Positions 1 through 6,896 of a stretch of 14,102 bases of DNA are shown piece by piece. Location: contig JAATVR010000378.1 in NCBI GenBank assembly GCA_014523665.1, positions 1 to 14,102 of the forward strand. The letters run 5' to 3'. Source of the DNA: Nitrososphaerales archaeon TH526. GTDB lineage: Archaea > Thermoproteota > Nitrososphaeria > Nitrososphaerales > Nitrososphaeraceae. Position numbers and translations under genes: made by a program. Every line of letters begins with the position of its first letter. Positions within the stretch are counted from its first letter, which is position 1. The notes under the pieces were generated by a model. It worked only from the letters and a program-made list of their open reading frames with translations, was not told the DNA's origin and searched no databases.

Positions 1-22
1 GAATGAGCTCTAACTAAAAAAA

Positions 23-391
23 TCAGTCTATACAGATCCCTGGGACTGCAATCTTCTTGAATAGATGAGGAGATGCTATCGCACTAGCAGGGTACTCAGA
101 CTTCTTAGCTTGGAACTGAGGAGTACTAAGAGCTTGCTTGAACTGTGATGTGGATTCCCATACAGCATAATTGATGAACGTACAACTTTCAGCAATGCCT
201 CGATGCAATTGGGTTGAGATGAACCCAGGTTGCTGTTTCATGATCTCAGCATCTGATGCCCAAGCTTTTAGAAACTGGTTAACATCCTGTGGGTCAAGAT
301 TGAATTTGTTAATGAGAATAACTGGACCAATATCTTCTTCCAATTGTTTATCAAGAGTTATTCTTTTGTCCATCTCTACGATTTCTACCAT
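23..391 (-). CDS. Antibiotic biosynthesis monooxygenase (ABM) domain protein
   Basis: A 122-residue protein with one ABM-type ferredoxin-like domain. Residues about 22-30 form the first strand (PVILINKFN). They are followed by the helix QDVNQFLKAWASDAEIMKQ, the turn and strand PGFISTQLHRG, and the strand INYAVWES. This order is typical of the dimeric ABM/YgiN-like fold. Family members oxidise quinol-like or other small aromatic substrates, or serve as stress-related proteins; the substrate here cannot be read from the sequence. The conserved tail SPHLFKKIAVPGIC suggests a specific archaeal subfamily. The gene stands alone. The C-terminal end of a close paralogue lies on the same strand at 14003-14102. 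The fold call is confident; the enzymatic role is not. Confidence 0.85.
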   Translation of the reverse strand: MVEIVEMDKRITLDKQLEEDIGPVILINKFNLDPQDVNQFLKAWASDAEIMKQQPGFISTQLHRGIAESCTFINYAVWESTSQFKQALSTPQFQAKKSEYPASAIASPHLFKKIAVPGICID

Positions 392-508
392 ATTTATTTA
401 TGGGCATCTTGATATTTCAGTTTTAATGAGCGACTATCAATAGGTACCGAACAACAGAATAACATCATTAATTACGGATATAGTTTGTTGCTTCATTTTA
501 GACAATTC

Positions 509-578
509 TGACTGACAATCCTGAATGATATTGACAATGCCTCCTAGGGAAATCATTCTGACACTTTGTTGTCAGTCA
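509..578. repeat. Nested inverted repeat (possible hairpin)
   Basis: The outer arms tgactgacaa (509-518) and ttgtcagtca (569-578) are perfect 10-nt complements. Inside them gaatgat (523-529) pairs with atcattc (552-558). Two nested stems in one 70-bp block are more than a chance dyad would usually give. It could be a structured RNA, a protein-binding site or a decayed mobile-element end. Nothing nearby decides which. Confidence 0.5.
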
Positions 579-800
579 AGACAAGTAACAATGTTCAACA
601 TCTAGCGGACGTGGAACAAAAAAATTTTCAGCAATTCCACAAACACAGATCAGTGTACTCGATGAGTGATAATAGCCCACTCGAATATTTCTCATATCCA
701 ATATTGCAATCCGTTAGATTTATGGACAAAATCAGTACCGTACATTTTATGCGAATTTTCGTACTAGCGGCCGGCTCAACATGAACTACATAGTAGCGGA

Positions 801-808
801 TTAAATAC
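801..808 (+). promoter_or_regulatory. TATA-like box upstream of the gene at 830
   Basis: The sequence ttaaatac is centred about 26 bp before the ATG at 830. In archaea this is the usual distance from TATA box to transcription start, so the transcript would be leaderless or nearly so. The paralogue at 2545 has a similar taaatac at 2511-2517, about 30 bp before its ATG. Confidence 0.5.
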
Positions 809-829
809 TAGATTCACTAAAATAGACAG

Positions 830-1216
830 ATGGGTCAGCTACGGCGACAGCAACAGCAACTGTTAACGCAAGAGCTGACTATTTCTCAAATTCTGCGTTT
901 TTATGGAAAGCAATTTACGCAGATCATAGGGCGATATACCGATGGGCGTAATGGAAGATGTGCGATGGGCGTTATCATGGAATATTATGGTTGGAACGGC
1001 AAGCAAAATACTAACACGACATATTTACAGGCTGCCTACTGTGCATTGAAAAAAAGTGGTATTTCGGATGATATTATTTTCCAAATGAACGATACAGGTA
1101 AAACTTTCGATGAAATAGCTGATTTTTTGGATCGATATCGGAATGGGCTAGCAACAAATCATAGTTTGTCAGATAAATGCTCACATATTCTATATGATCC
1201 AGGTACTGAATCCTAA
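830..1216 (+). CDS. Unrecognised conserved protein, family X copy A
   Basis: I do not recognise the function of this 128-residue protein. It is clearly paralogous to the 107-residue product at 2545-2868. Shared blocks are a polar Gln-rich N-terminus, then SQILR-YGKQFTQII-RY-DGRNGRCA-GVIM-Y-GWNGK, then a helix ending in a Gly-Ile turn, then ND-G-TFDEIAD-L-R. The Arg/Gly/Cys-containing central block and the acidic helix TFDEIADFLDRY are the conserved landmarks. Copy A carries about 20 extra C-terminal residues. Its TAA stop shares one base with the ATG of the TRAM gene, so the two are probably cotranscribed. Pairing with an RNA-binding TRAM protein hints at a nucleic-acid-related role, but that is inference only. 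Confidence 0.75.
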   Translation: MGQLRRQQQQLLTQELTISQILRFYGKQFTQIIGRYTDGRNGRCAMGVIMEYYGWNGKQNTNTTYLQAAYCALKKSGISDDIIFQMNDTGKTFDEIADFLDRYRNGLATNHSLSDKCSHILYDPGTES

Positions 1217-1443
1217 TGAGTTATAGAAACAGCAATTTCACAAGACCTGTTGTACAAATAGGCCAGGAATACACAGTAGATATTACTGATACAGGTAGAG
1301 CGGGAGATGGTATTGCAAGAATACAGGGCTTCGTTATTTTTGTAAAAAATTCTAAAGCCGGCGATAAAAATATAAAAATCAAGATCAATTCGGTAGGCGG
1401 TAGATTTGCTAATGCAATAGTAGTACCAGAAAATCAAGATTGA
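1216..1443 (+). CDS. Single-domain TRAM protein, putative RNA chaperone
   Basis: A 75-residue protein made almost entirely of one TRAM domain (OB-like beta barrel). The signature is visible in order: PVVQIGQEYTVDITDTGRAGDGIARIQGFVIFV, then AGDKNIKIKINSVGGRFANAIVV. Stand-alone archaeal TRAM proteins bind RNA and are thought to act like cold-shock RNA chaperones; free TRAM proteins are common in methanogens, haloarchaea and Thaumarchaeota. The start codon overlaps the stop of the upstream family X gene (TAATG), which implies translational coupling. Length and domain limits match stand-alone family members, so the gene looks intact. Confidence 0.9.
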   Translation: MSYRNSNFTRPVVQIGQEYTVDITDTGRAGDGIARIQGFVIFVKNSKAGDKNIKIKINSVGGRFANAIVVPENQD

Positions 1444-1573
1444 GACTGATATCATTTCGTCGAAGCGAGCTTGGTCAGAAGAGGAATGTTTGTGGATATG
1501 CGCTAAATAAGAACTAGAGTTACCAAAGTTGAATATTCCGAGTATGTAGATAAAGTGGGCAGCCAGAGTTGAA

Positions 1574-1660
1574 TCATAGGTCTGAATCAAACTTTTGAAG
1601 ATAACTTTCTCTATCCGGTGCATCGCTTGTGAAAGCGAATGATCGATGTAGTGATTGATC
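1574..1660 (-). pseudogene. C-terminal remnant of a second winged-helix-like gene
   Basis: Reading the minus strand from 1660 gives 28 codons ending in SYLQKFDSDL and a stop at 1574-1576. The intact gene at 2886-3131 ends in NYLQKFDSHR, and its TSDGKNYLQKFDS corresponds to TSDAPDRESYLQKFDS here. The DNA shares a perfect 22-bp match (1583-1604 with 2895-2916). An in-frame stop lies just upstream and the rest of the gene is missing, so this is a truncated copy. The flanking DNA from 1444 to 1918 holds no other gene I can support. Confidence 0.7.
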
Positions 1661-1918
1661 TTATACAATGAAAATCGTAGAACATCTAACAGCTAGAAAT
1701 ATGACTAGGTTAAGTAAAAAAAGCCATCAACACATATAAACTACCAGTACCGAAAAATCTATTACAGCGCATCGACAGAACTTCACCTCCGGCTCACATA
1801 GGGAATCTTCGAAATGTAATTGGTTTAATAGCTTATGAACAGACACCAGTTCTTGACTGGGACCATACCTCTGAACTTGTTAGACAAGTTTAAGTCCAAT
1901 GAGCTCATATTGATTCAC

Positions 1919-2101
1919 ATGTTAACACTCGCCTGTCGCGACGTCGGGCAGAATTGTGATTGCATAGTACAGGGTGAAACGGAAGAAGTACTTATGAAAA
2001 ATGCTGCAGAGCATGCTGTTAAAGATCATGGTTACACGGAAGAAGATATCATGACTCCCGAAATGAAAGATAGAATAAAATCACATATCCGTAAGTCTTA
2101 G
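1919..2101 (+). CDS. DUF1059 family small protein
   Basis: A 60-residue protein with the DUF1059 pattern: LACRDVGQNCDCIVQGETEE near the N-terminus and AEHAVKDHG in the middle, ending in a basic helix. The two cysteines and the paired histidines are the usual conserved positions and suggest metal or redox chemistry; no function is established for the family. The frame is open from 1835, but the family normally begins right before the first Cys motif. I therefore chose the ATG at 1919. A TATA-like gtttaag at 1888-1894 lies about 27 bp before it, consistent with a leaderless mRNA from this start. Confidence 0.8.
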   Translation: MLTLACRDVGQNCDCIVQGETEEVLMKNAAEHAVKDHGYTEEDIMTPEMKDRIKSHIRKS

Positions 2102-2544
2102 GCTTTCTTTTTTATGAGATCCATTTTATGTAATTAAACAAAAATAGAATCTCTTTAACCAACAGACTCAATCTCAGGTAGGTTTGGAATATTCAGAGTA
2201 AAAACTTGAGCAGAAATATTATAACCATAACAACAGTAACTATCAGTATTATGTACAAAATTTTAGGCATTCTTCATAAAATTCGCTCAAGAGACTATTT
2301 AACTATAACCATTGAGAATACGCAGACTGATACTTTTTAATGGCAACTAATTTCTATTAGATTACATTAGTCTAAATAGAATAATAATTAAATGATATAT
2401 AAGAATAGGAAATCATCATCCACAAACAAACCTAATCTACGCCTAAACGAACTTAGGTGTACTGTTATGCTGACCAAAATTGTGAATCAGTTGTCATAGT
2501 AGATAGGGTCTAAATACTTTATTGGACATAATACAATTAAATCC
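2102..2544. other. AT-rich intergenic stretch
   Basis: No long reading frame on either strand. The only candidate is a 25-codon hydrophobic frame at 2193-2270 (minus), listed separately. The right end carries the TATA-like box (2511-2517) for the gene at 2545. Confidence 0.5.
2193..2270 (-). CDS. Possible single-span membrane micropeptide
   Basis: The minus strand encodes a 25-residue peptide starting MPKILYIILIVTVVMVIIF and ending LLKFLL. It is one uninterrupted hydrophobic helix with lysines at both ends, the layout of a membrane-spanning micropeptide. A TATA-like agttaaatag lies about 30 bp upstream of its ATG. Such short frames arise by chance in AT-rich DNA, so this is a candidate only. 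Confidence 0.3.
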   Translation of the reverse strand: MPKILYIILIVTVVMVIIFLLKFLL

Positions 2545-2868
2545 ATGAGTCAACAGCAGCTAATAAAGCAAAAACTGACTGTCTCTCAGATTCTACGAAC
2601 ATATGGAAAGCAGTTTACGCAGATTATAGAGCGATATTCTGATGGACGTAATGGTAGATGCGCAATCGGTGTAATCATGTCATATCATGGTTGGAATGGC
2701 AAAGATGACTCCCAGGCTTCTGGAAAATTATTGAGTGCATTAATTGCATTGAGATATGCAGGGATTGACAAAAACTTGTTAATAGACCTAAATGACTCTG
2801 GTTTCACATTTGATGAAATAGCAGACTACTTAGAACGAAATAATGAAAATAGGATTTGGGCTAATTGA
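2545..2868 (+). CDS. Unrecognised conserved protein, family X copy B
   Basis: A 107-residue paralogue of the protein at 830-1216, sharing the central block YGKQFTQIIERYSDGRNGRC and the downstream TFDEIADYLER helix. It lacks the C-terminal tail of copy A and has no TRAM gene behind it. Instead it converges with the winged-helix-like gene at 2886, with only 17 bp between the stops. Conservation is strongest in DGRNGRCA-GVIM-Y-GWNGK, so that is the likely functional centre. Function unknown. Two diverged copies in one window argue that the family is under selection. Confidence 0.75.
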   Translation: MSQQQLIKQKLTVSQILRTYGKQFTQIIERYSDGRNGRCAIGVIMSYHGWNGKDDSQASGKLLSALIALRYAGIDKNLLIDLNDSGFTFDEIADYLERNNENRIWAN

Positions 2869-2885
2869 ATCATAACACAGCTGAT

Positions 2886-3131
2886 TTATCTATGTGAATC
2901 AAACTTTTGAAGATAATTTTTACCATCTGATGTTATAACTAGCTCGTTAAACTGATTTGTAACTATATAATGTATTTGCTTCAAAGCATCTATCCAAGTT
3001 TTAACTAGTACTGTATCTCCATCAAATCTTTCCGCAATCTGTTCTTCACTCTTGCCCTCAGAAATACATCTAAGTACGTAAGCTAATGTTTGGCTCTCAG
3101 TTAGGCCGCTAATGTACGAATTTTTACGCAT
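2886..3131 (-). CDS. Small winged-helix-like regulator
   Basis: An 81-residue protein with the secondary-structure order of a winged helix. Helix 1 is TESQTLAYVLRCISEG, helix 2 is SEEQIAERF, and the recognition-type helix is DTVLVKTWIDALKQIHYI. These are followed by the beta-wing NELVITSDGKNYLQKF. It is probably a DNA-binding regulator; its target is unknown. A strong Shine-Dalgarno match (ggtgat on the minus strand) sits 7 bp before the ATG, unlike the leaderless layout of several neighbours. It converges with the family X gene at 2545. A truncated second copy lies at 1574-1660. Confidence 0.6.
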   Translation of the reverse strand: MRKNSYISGLTESQTLAYVLRCISEGKSEEQIAERFDGDTVLVKTWIDALKQIHYIVTNQFNELVITSDGKNYLQKFDSHR

Positions 3132-3138
3132 TTAGTTC

Positions 3139-3144
3139 ATCACC
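3139..3144 (-). promoter_or_regulatory. Shine-Dalgarno site of the winged-helix gene
   Basis: On the minus strand, ggtgat lies 7 bp before the ATG at 3131. It complements the anti-SD at the archaeal 16S 3' end. It supports the chosen start and implies a leadered transcript. A nine-codon frame (MANHLVVMN, stop TAA touching the ATG) runs through it and could be a coupling leader or chance. Confidence 0.5.
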
Positions 3145-3368
3145 ACAAGATGGTTTGCCATTACGAACACTGGTTTAGTCTTCAAACAACAAAGTAAATA
3201 ACAGTTAACTGATTTTCCACCAGAAATCTATAAATTAATGATAGTCCGCTGAGAATTATATTATTATGTTCACATATTATGATATTACTTCAATATCTTA
3301 ATCAATTCATCCGAAATCCAATCAATATCCGCTAATTTCTCCACAATATTGTTCAGAAAATATTATAT

Positions 3369-3572
3369 ATGTTACTACCCGAGGATGCATTAAGTAATAC
3401 TAGCTTGGATGATAAGACAAATCAGATTCAAGTTATGGCAGGTAAAAGAAAGTACAAAAATGCTGAATATGATGATAGTATAATCGAATATTTAATGAAG
3501 TATCTTGGATGCGAAAGTTATGAACAACTTCAAGATTTCTTGAAGCATAGTCACATTCCACTATACAACTAG
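3369..3572 (+). CDS. Unrecognised small protein
   Basis: A 67-residue polar protein with no family I recognise. The second half has a regular amphipathic pattern: SIIEYLMKYLGCESYEQLQDFLKHS. An in-frame ATG at 3435 (MAGKRKYKN) would give a 45-residue protein containing all of this region, so the true start is uncertain. The upstream stretch is AT-rich with attatatatg running into the first ATG. The gene at 3633 on the same strand is similarly small and charged, so the two may be expressed together. Confidence 0.45.
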   Translation: MLLPEDALSNTSLDDKTNQIQVMAGKRKYKNAEYDDSIIEYLMKYLGCESYEQLQDFLKHSHIPLYN

Positions 3573-3632
3573 ACTGAATTTTATCCAACAAACAATACGA
3601 AGCCATTTATATTATGATATCTAATTTTTATT

Positions 3633-3782
3633 ATGGTGCAAAATAATGATTCTAATAATTATTCAAAAGAAAATTATAATTTGTTAAATGGCATGAAACG
3701 CTATTTGCGAATAGAACATAAAGATGATGATAAAGATTTGCTGGATTATTTGCGGAAGCAGGCAGGCCTACATCGGGATTGA
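3633..3782 (+). CDS. Unrecognised small charged protein
   Basis: A 49-residue frame starting MVQNNDSNNYSKENYN and ending DLLDYLRKQAGLHRD. The N-terminus is Asn/Ser-rich and probably disordered. The C-terminal half is a charged amphipathic helix (MKRYLRIEHKDDDKDLLDYL). No family recognised. It follows the gene at 3369 by 60 bp in the same direction. Length and composition are plausible but there is no homology evidence, so confidence is modest. Confidence 0.4.
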   Translation: MVQNNDSNNYSKENYNLLNGMKRYLRIEHKDDDKDLLDYLRKQAGLHRD

Positions 3783-3870
3783 ACCAATCCGAATTTTTAG
3801 CTTCTGGTATTACAATACTTTTATTCAATGCATAATAATATCAGGCCAATTCTAGTCAGCTGAATGCAAT

Positions 3871-4248
3871 CTAAGCTGGTGGTACTGTTTGTTGTTCAGG
3901 AGATTCTTGTCTGTCAACAATCTCATTATTTCTATAGAACTCCATCTGCATACCCCGAGTAACATTATAATCTATTCGGAATGATTCATTTGATGAGATG
4001 GGTATTAGTTCTGTATTATAGGATTTACAAACATGACATCCAAGAACTTGTGATGAAGACTCAATATTGTCAGTACTGAAGTAAGATGCGCACCAAAAAC
4101 ATGAATTGCAAATTACAAAATAAACATGATCGATGGGTCGTAAAATCTCATTATTTTTTATAATATCAGAATAATGCTTGGTTGTTCGCAGTGACCAGTC
4201 ATCTTCTGCTTTATCAAATCTGACAGATTCCAAAACGTTCTCGTACAT
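3871..4248 (-). CDS. Zinc-ribbon-like protein with two CxxC knuckles
   Basis: A 125-residue soluble protein. Residues about 48-55 (CNSCFWC) and about 71-74 (CHVC) form two cysteine knuckles, enough for one zinc ribbon. They are followed by a conserved-looking acidic block ELIPISSNESFRIDYNVTRG. The N-terminal 40 residues are helical and charged, and the C-terminal tail is Gln/Pro-rich. I recall similar hypothetical proteins from Nitrososphaera with the same Cys layout, but no function. A TATA-like tataacatataat on the minus strand lies roughly 27 bp upstream of the ATG, consistent with a leaderless transcript. Confidence 0.65.
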   Translation of the reverse strand: MYENVLESVRFDKAEDDWSLRTTKHYSDIIKNNEILRPIDHVYFVICNSCFWCASYFSTDNIESSSQVLGCHVCKSYNTELIPISSNESFRIDYNVTRGMQMEFYRNNEIVDRQESPEQQTVPPA

Positions 4249-4490
4249 CTCATGCAGCTTTGTTATTATATGTTATAGTATGTTACGAATCGACATTTTA
4301 TCTTTTAAAATAATTATACAATAATACATACTATTGGATATGAAAGCCATTGGTTGTATATAATTAGATATTATAACCGTTTATATACATGAAGAATATT
4401 TTTGGGTTAATGAAGTTTGACTAAAACTATAGTTAACTTAAAAGACAATAATGAGCGCTTAAGTCATTCTATATCATAACACAGGAGTAA

Positions 4491-4748
4491 CTAAATTTCA
4501 AATTCTTTCAAAGCACTTTCTGAAATATTGAAATAAACTTCTTTATCCCCATAGCGATCTATTTTTGACTTGGGAATCAAATATTCGTGTTCTTTCTTGT
4601 CTTCGCCGTCTATTATAAACAGTTTATCTTTATATTCCGCAAACACTCTTCCAATTTTTAATTTACCATTGATAATGGCTGGAGCTCTATGAGATGCATA
4701 GTAGTCGTCCAATGAAGTATTGACATTATCTGCGTCACTCTTTTGCAT
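4491..4748 (-). CDS. PRC-barrel/DUF2171-like protein
   Basis: An 85-residue protein. After a disordered N-terminus of about 25 residues it has short strands in the order GKLKIGRVFAEYKDKLFIID, then EYLIPKSKIDRYGDKEVYFN, then a final SESALKEFEI. The IPKSKI...KEVYFNISESAL segment matches the usual end of PRC-barrel or DUF2171 domains (IP-SAI, VYLNVS-DEL). These small beta-barrels take part in RNA or protein assemblies, and many archaeal ones have no known partner. A TATA-like ttatatac is about 28 bp upstream of the ATG. Confidence 0.6.
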   Translation of the reverse strand: MQKSDADNVNTSLDDYYASHRAPAIINGKLKIGRVFAEYKDKLFIIDGEDKKEHEYLIPKSKIDRYGDKEVYFNISESALKEFEI

Positions 4749-4911
4749 CCGTAATCACATATTCATGAAAGTATATAATCATTGCAAGTGACCCTCGGAC
4801 AAAGTTTGAATATGATTAAACAGCAATTACAAATAACTGAAATAGATACTTCAGCAGAGCGGCAATTACGGTAATCGCAGCTTATGGCGAATTCAAAGAA
4901 ATAGTAATAAT

Positions 4912-5130
4912 TTACCATTGTAGAGAGTACTTTCTATTTTGAATTGCTTCATCAAATTGGCGTGGTGTAAGTGCATCTATTACATTCTTTTCATTTCGCG
5001 CTTTAATTATTTGCCACATATTCTTACTCTTTTTCCAGACCGCGATCAGTATTGTTCCATCATTCCTAGACAATGGAATTACACTTGCTGGGCTGGTACT
5101 CTCAATCTCATTCAAATACATATCTCTCAT
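4912..5130 (-). CDS. Unrecognised small protein
   Basis: A 72-residue protein with no recognised family. It has an amphipathic beta-like middle (NDGTILIAVWKKSKNMWQII) and a charged helix at the C-terminus (TPRQFDEAIQNRKYSLQW). It lies on the same strand as the phasin-like gene upstream (5212-5846), about 80 bp apart with a small hairpin between them. It could be expressed with it. Confidence 0.45.
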   Translation of the reverse strand: MRDMYLNEIESTSPASVIPLSRNDGTILIAVWKKSKNMWQIIKARNEKNVIDALTPRQFDEAIQNRKYSLQW

Positions 5131-5169
5131 TTTTCAAATTTTCCAGAGTTTTTATACGTGATACGTATT

Positions 5170-5193
5170 CATCTAGTGAATAAAAACTAGATG
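5170..5193. terminator. Small hairpin between two minus-strand genes
   Basis: catctag (5170-5176) and ctagatg (5187-5193) are perfect 7-nt complements around a 10-nt loop. On the minus strand the loop begins with a run of five T. The site is just after the stop of the phasin-like gene and before the ATG at 5130, so a terminator or mRNA end is possible. Confidence 0.35.
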
Positions 5194-5211
5194 ACGAGCT
5201 AATAGACAGTT

Positions 5212-5846
5212 CTATCTATAGACTTCTCTTTGTCTACTAACTGAAAACTCTGCCGCTGTCTCTCTTGCCGTATTTTCAAAAGCTTTTGCTGTATTTGTAT
5301 TGATTCTTGAAAGTTCTTGCGTATGTTGTTGTGCTCGTTCGAATGCACTTCTCCATGCATCAATGCTTTCAAATAAGATTTCATTATTTATTCTTACTGT
5401 AGTTGAGATATTCTCAACAATGTTGCTGACAGATCGGGCCCACAATTCCGTCGGGACTCTCGGAGAAAACCAATAGCTGTACATTCGATAAGTGTTCTCG
5501 TAGTATGGAGCTGCAGAGCTAAAGATGGAATCCATTACGGACTTTTGAGTATTTATGTAATCTTCTACCATCTTTCCGGATGATTCTAATGCTTGTTCTT
5601 GATAATTCTTGACAACATTAGTATATTTTGGAATTTGAGTTCTCGCTTCTTCGATTGATTTTCTTACATCCTCTCTTTTGTTTCATCCAATGATCTACGA
5701 TATGTTTGTTGGATTTCTTGTGCTGCCGCTTGTTGACCAACTTCTTGCAGAGTTTCAGCTGCTTCTATTTTGTCTTCTACACTCTTGGCTTGTTCGGCGA
5801 CTTTCTTGGTGTCCTCAATAGCTTTCTCTTGTTCCCTCTTTGACAT
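5212..5846 (-). pseudogene. Frameshifted phasin-like coiled-coil gene
   Basis: The start ATG at 5846 opens a helical, charged frame (MSKREQEKAIEDTKKVAEQA...) that stops after DETKERM. A second frame continues at once with DVRKSIEEARTQIPKY and KNYQEQALESSGKMVEDYIN, and runs to 5212. Removing two bases from the gagag run near 5674-5678 joins them as DETKE-DVRKS, a protein of about 210 residues. The C-terminal half (YWFSPRVPTELW, then helices rich in Asn, Glu and Ala) resembles archaeal phasin-like proteins that coat polyhydroxyalkanoate granules. That family call is tentative. A two-base GA slip is either real decay, a sequencing error or phase variation. Confidence 0.55.
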
Positions 5847-5928
5847 GGTAGTACTCTATCAACATATTATATAATTGTCTCCGGCGAATATAGAGCCTAT
5901 CTTACCGCTATAAGCCATTTATAATAAG

Positions 5929-6102
5929 ATGAATAAGATTGGCCAGAGAGAAATGGCTAACCTAAAGAAAGATACAGAACATGTCGGGCATGAGATAAAG
6001 AAAGTTGCAGAGTATATTGGACATGAGATTAAAGAAAATACAGAATTAGCCGAACACGATATAGGCGTACAGAACGTAAAGAAGTGCAAAGACTGTATAT
6101 AA
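5929..6102 (+). CDS. Unrecognised small charged helical protein
   Basis: A 57-residue frame starting MNKIGQREMANLKKDTEHVG. It contains two near-copies of one motif, (V)GHEIKKVAEYI then GHEIKENTEL, and ends KKCKDCI with a terminal CxxC. It is almost entirely helical and charged, like short coiled-coil or DNA-mimic-type proteins. It diverges from the phasin-like gene, which is also helical and charged, across an 82-bp AT-rich gap. Function unknown. Confidence 0.45.
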   Translation: MNKIGQREMANLKKDTEHVGHEIKKVAEYIGHEIKENTELAEHDIGVQNVKKCKDCI

Positions 6103-6449
6103 TAAAATGAAAGAAGCTTTATAGAAGCAACAACCGATAAGAAGTCCATTTTTCATCAATCAAAAAGACAGTAGTCAATGGGAGCTACTGTATCCATCGA
6201 CACTGTCTTATGGAACATGTCAGAATTTTCTTTTGACATCTCATATTGTACAATATTCTATAAAACCATTACAATCAGTATTTTGCCATATTTTATATAA
6301 TAGCTGTCATAACCCGATATAAGATATAAATTTAGTTACCCCCACTCGCTTGACTCACCCTGCCAATGTCATCTATTGCGTTTGTAACAGTTTAATCTAT
6401 ATCATGCCAACATTCTATGTCACTGCCAAACTTGAGCGACTAACTAATA
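6103..6449. other. Intergenic stretch without a supported gene
   Basis: No long frame on either strand. A hairpin is possible between acagtag (6168-6174) and ctactgt (6185-6191). A 27-codon minus-strand frame beginning MSKENSDMFHKTVSMDTV lies in 6157-6240, just downstream of a gtacaata element, but I cannot support it as a gene. Confidence 0.45.
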
Positions 6450-6789
6450 TTATGATCTTTCCAAATTTTCTATTCTTGCTTTAATATTGCCTAGAATTTT
6501 CTGAACAGTCAGTTTTAGCTTAATTGGAATATCAATTAGATGTTGTTCTATAGCCCATCCAAGACACCCCAATACAGCAGATCGTTAGATTCCAGAATAA
6601 AACCAGTATGTTGTTCATTCAACTTTATGCGATCATGAGCTGGATCGTTACATATCTCATACGCTGTCCTACCAATCTTTTCAATCCATTCATGACTATC
6701 ATCACCAGCGATGAAATTCGTGACTATCATCACCAGCGAATCAAATATTCCAGCGTGTCTTCACTTTTGTGTATATTTGGTTGTGTCAT
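6450..6789 (-). pseudogene. Broken gene of unknown function with an internal duplication
   Basis: Three minus-strand pieces appear to be one ancestral protein. Piece 1, from an ATG at 6789, reads MTQPNIHKSEDTLEYLI before it runs into stops. Piece 2 (stop at 6548) contains AGDDSHEWIEKIGRTAYEIC and later GFILESNDLLYWGVL. Piece 3, one base shifted, reads GWAIEQHLIDIPIKLKLTVQ and ends in NIKARIENLERS with its stop at 6450-6452. The first break coincides with a 28-bp direct duplication (6693-6739), the second with a one-base shift near 6555. In-frame ATGs at 6804 and 6852 are alternative starts. I do not recognise the family; the C-terminal helix looks like a coiled coil. Length about 110 residues if repaired. 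Confidence 0.5.
6693..6739. repeat. Direct duplication, 28-bp spacing
   Basis: The 19-mer tgactatcatcaccagcga occurs at 6693-6711 and 6721-6739. Because 28 is not a multiple of 3, the duplication shifts the frame of the broken minus-strand gene it lies in. Confidence 0.8.
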
Positions 6790-6896
6790 AATAGCTATCT
6801 CCATTCTGTATCTGCTTTTACTTCTTTCTCCCAAGACATACCCTTCAGACATATAGCTCGATATCAGCCCTCAATATTGGATGTAATGCTTAAGCC

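Larger units (their letters stand above)
392..829. other. Intergenic stretch without a supported gene
   Basis: I find no convincing protein in this 438-bp stretch. A TTG-started 72-codon frame at 566-784 has no recognisable composition or motif and is not called. The stretch holds a nested inverted repeat (509-578) and, at its right end, a TATA-like box serving the gene at 830. Confidence 0.6.

Noticed and set aside
566..784. 72-codon frame on the plus strand
   Set aside because: TTG start, no motif, unconvincing composition, and no support from neighbours.
1213..1668. 151-codon frame on the minus strand opposite the TRAM gene
   Set aside because: It lies antisense to a clear TRAM gene and has an unnatural Ser/Ile/Tyr-rich composition. 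Only its upstream end overlaps the winged-helix remnant, in another frame.
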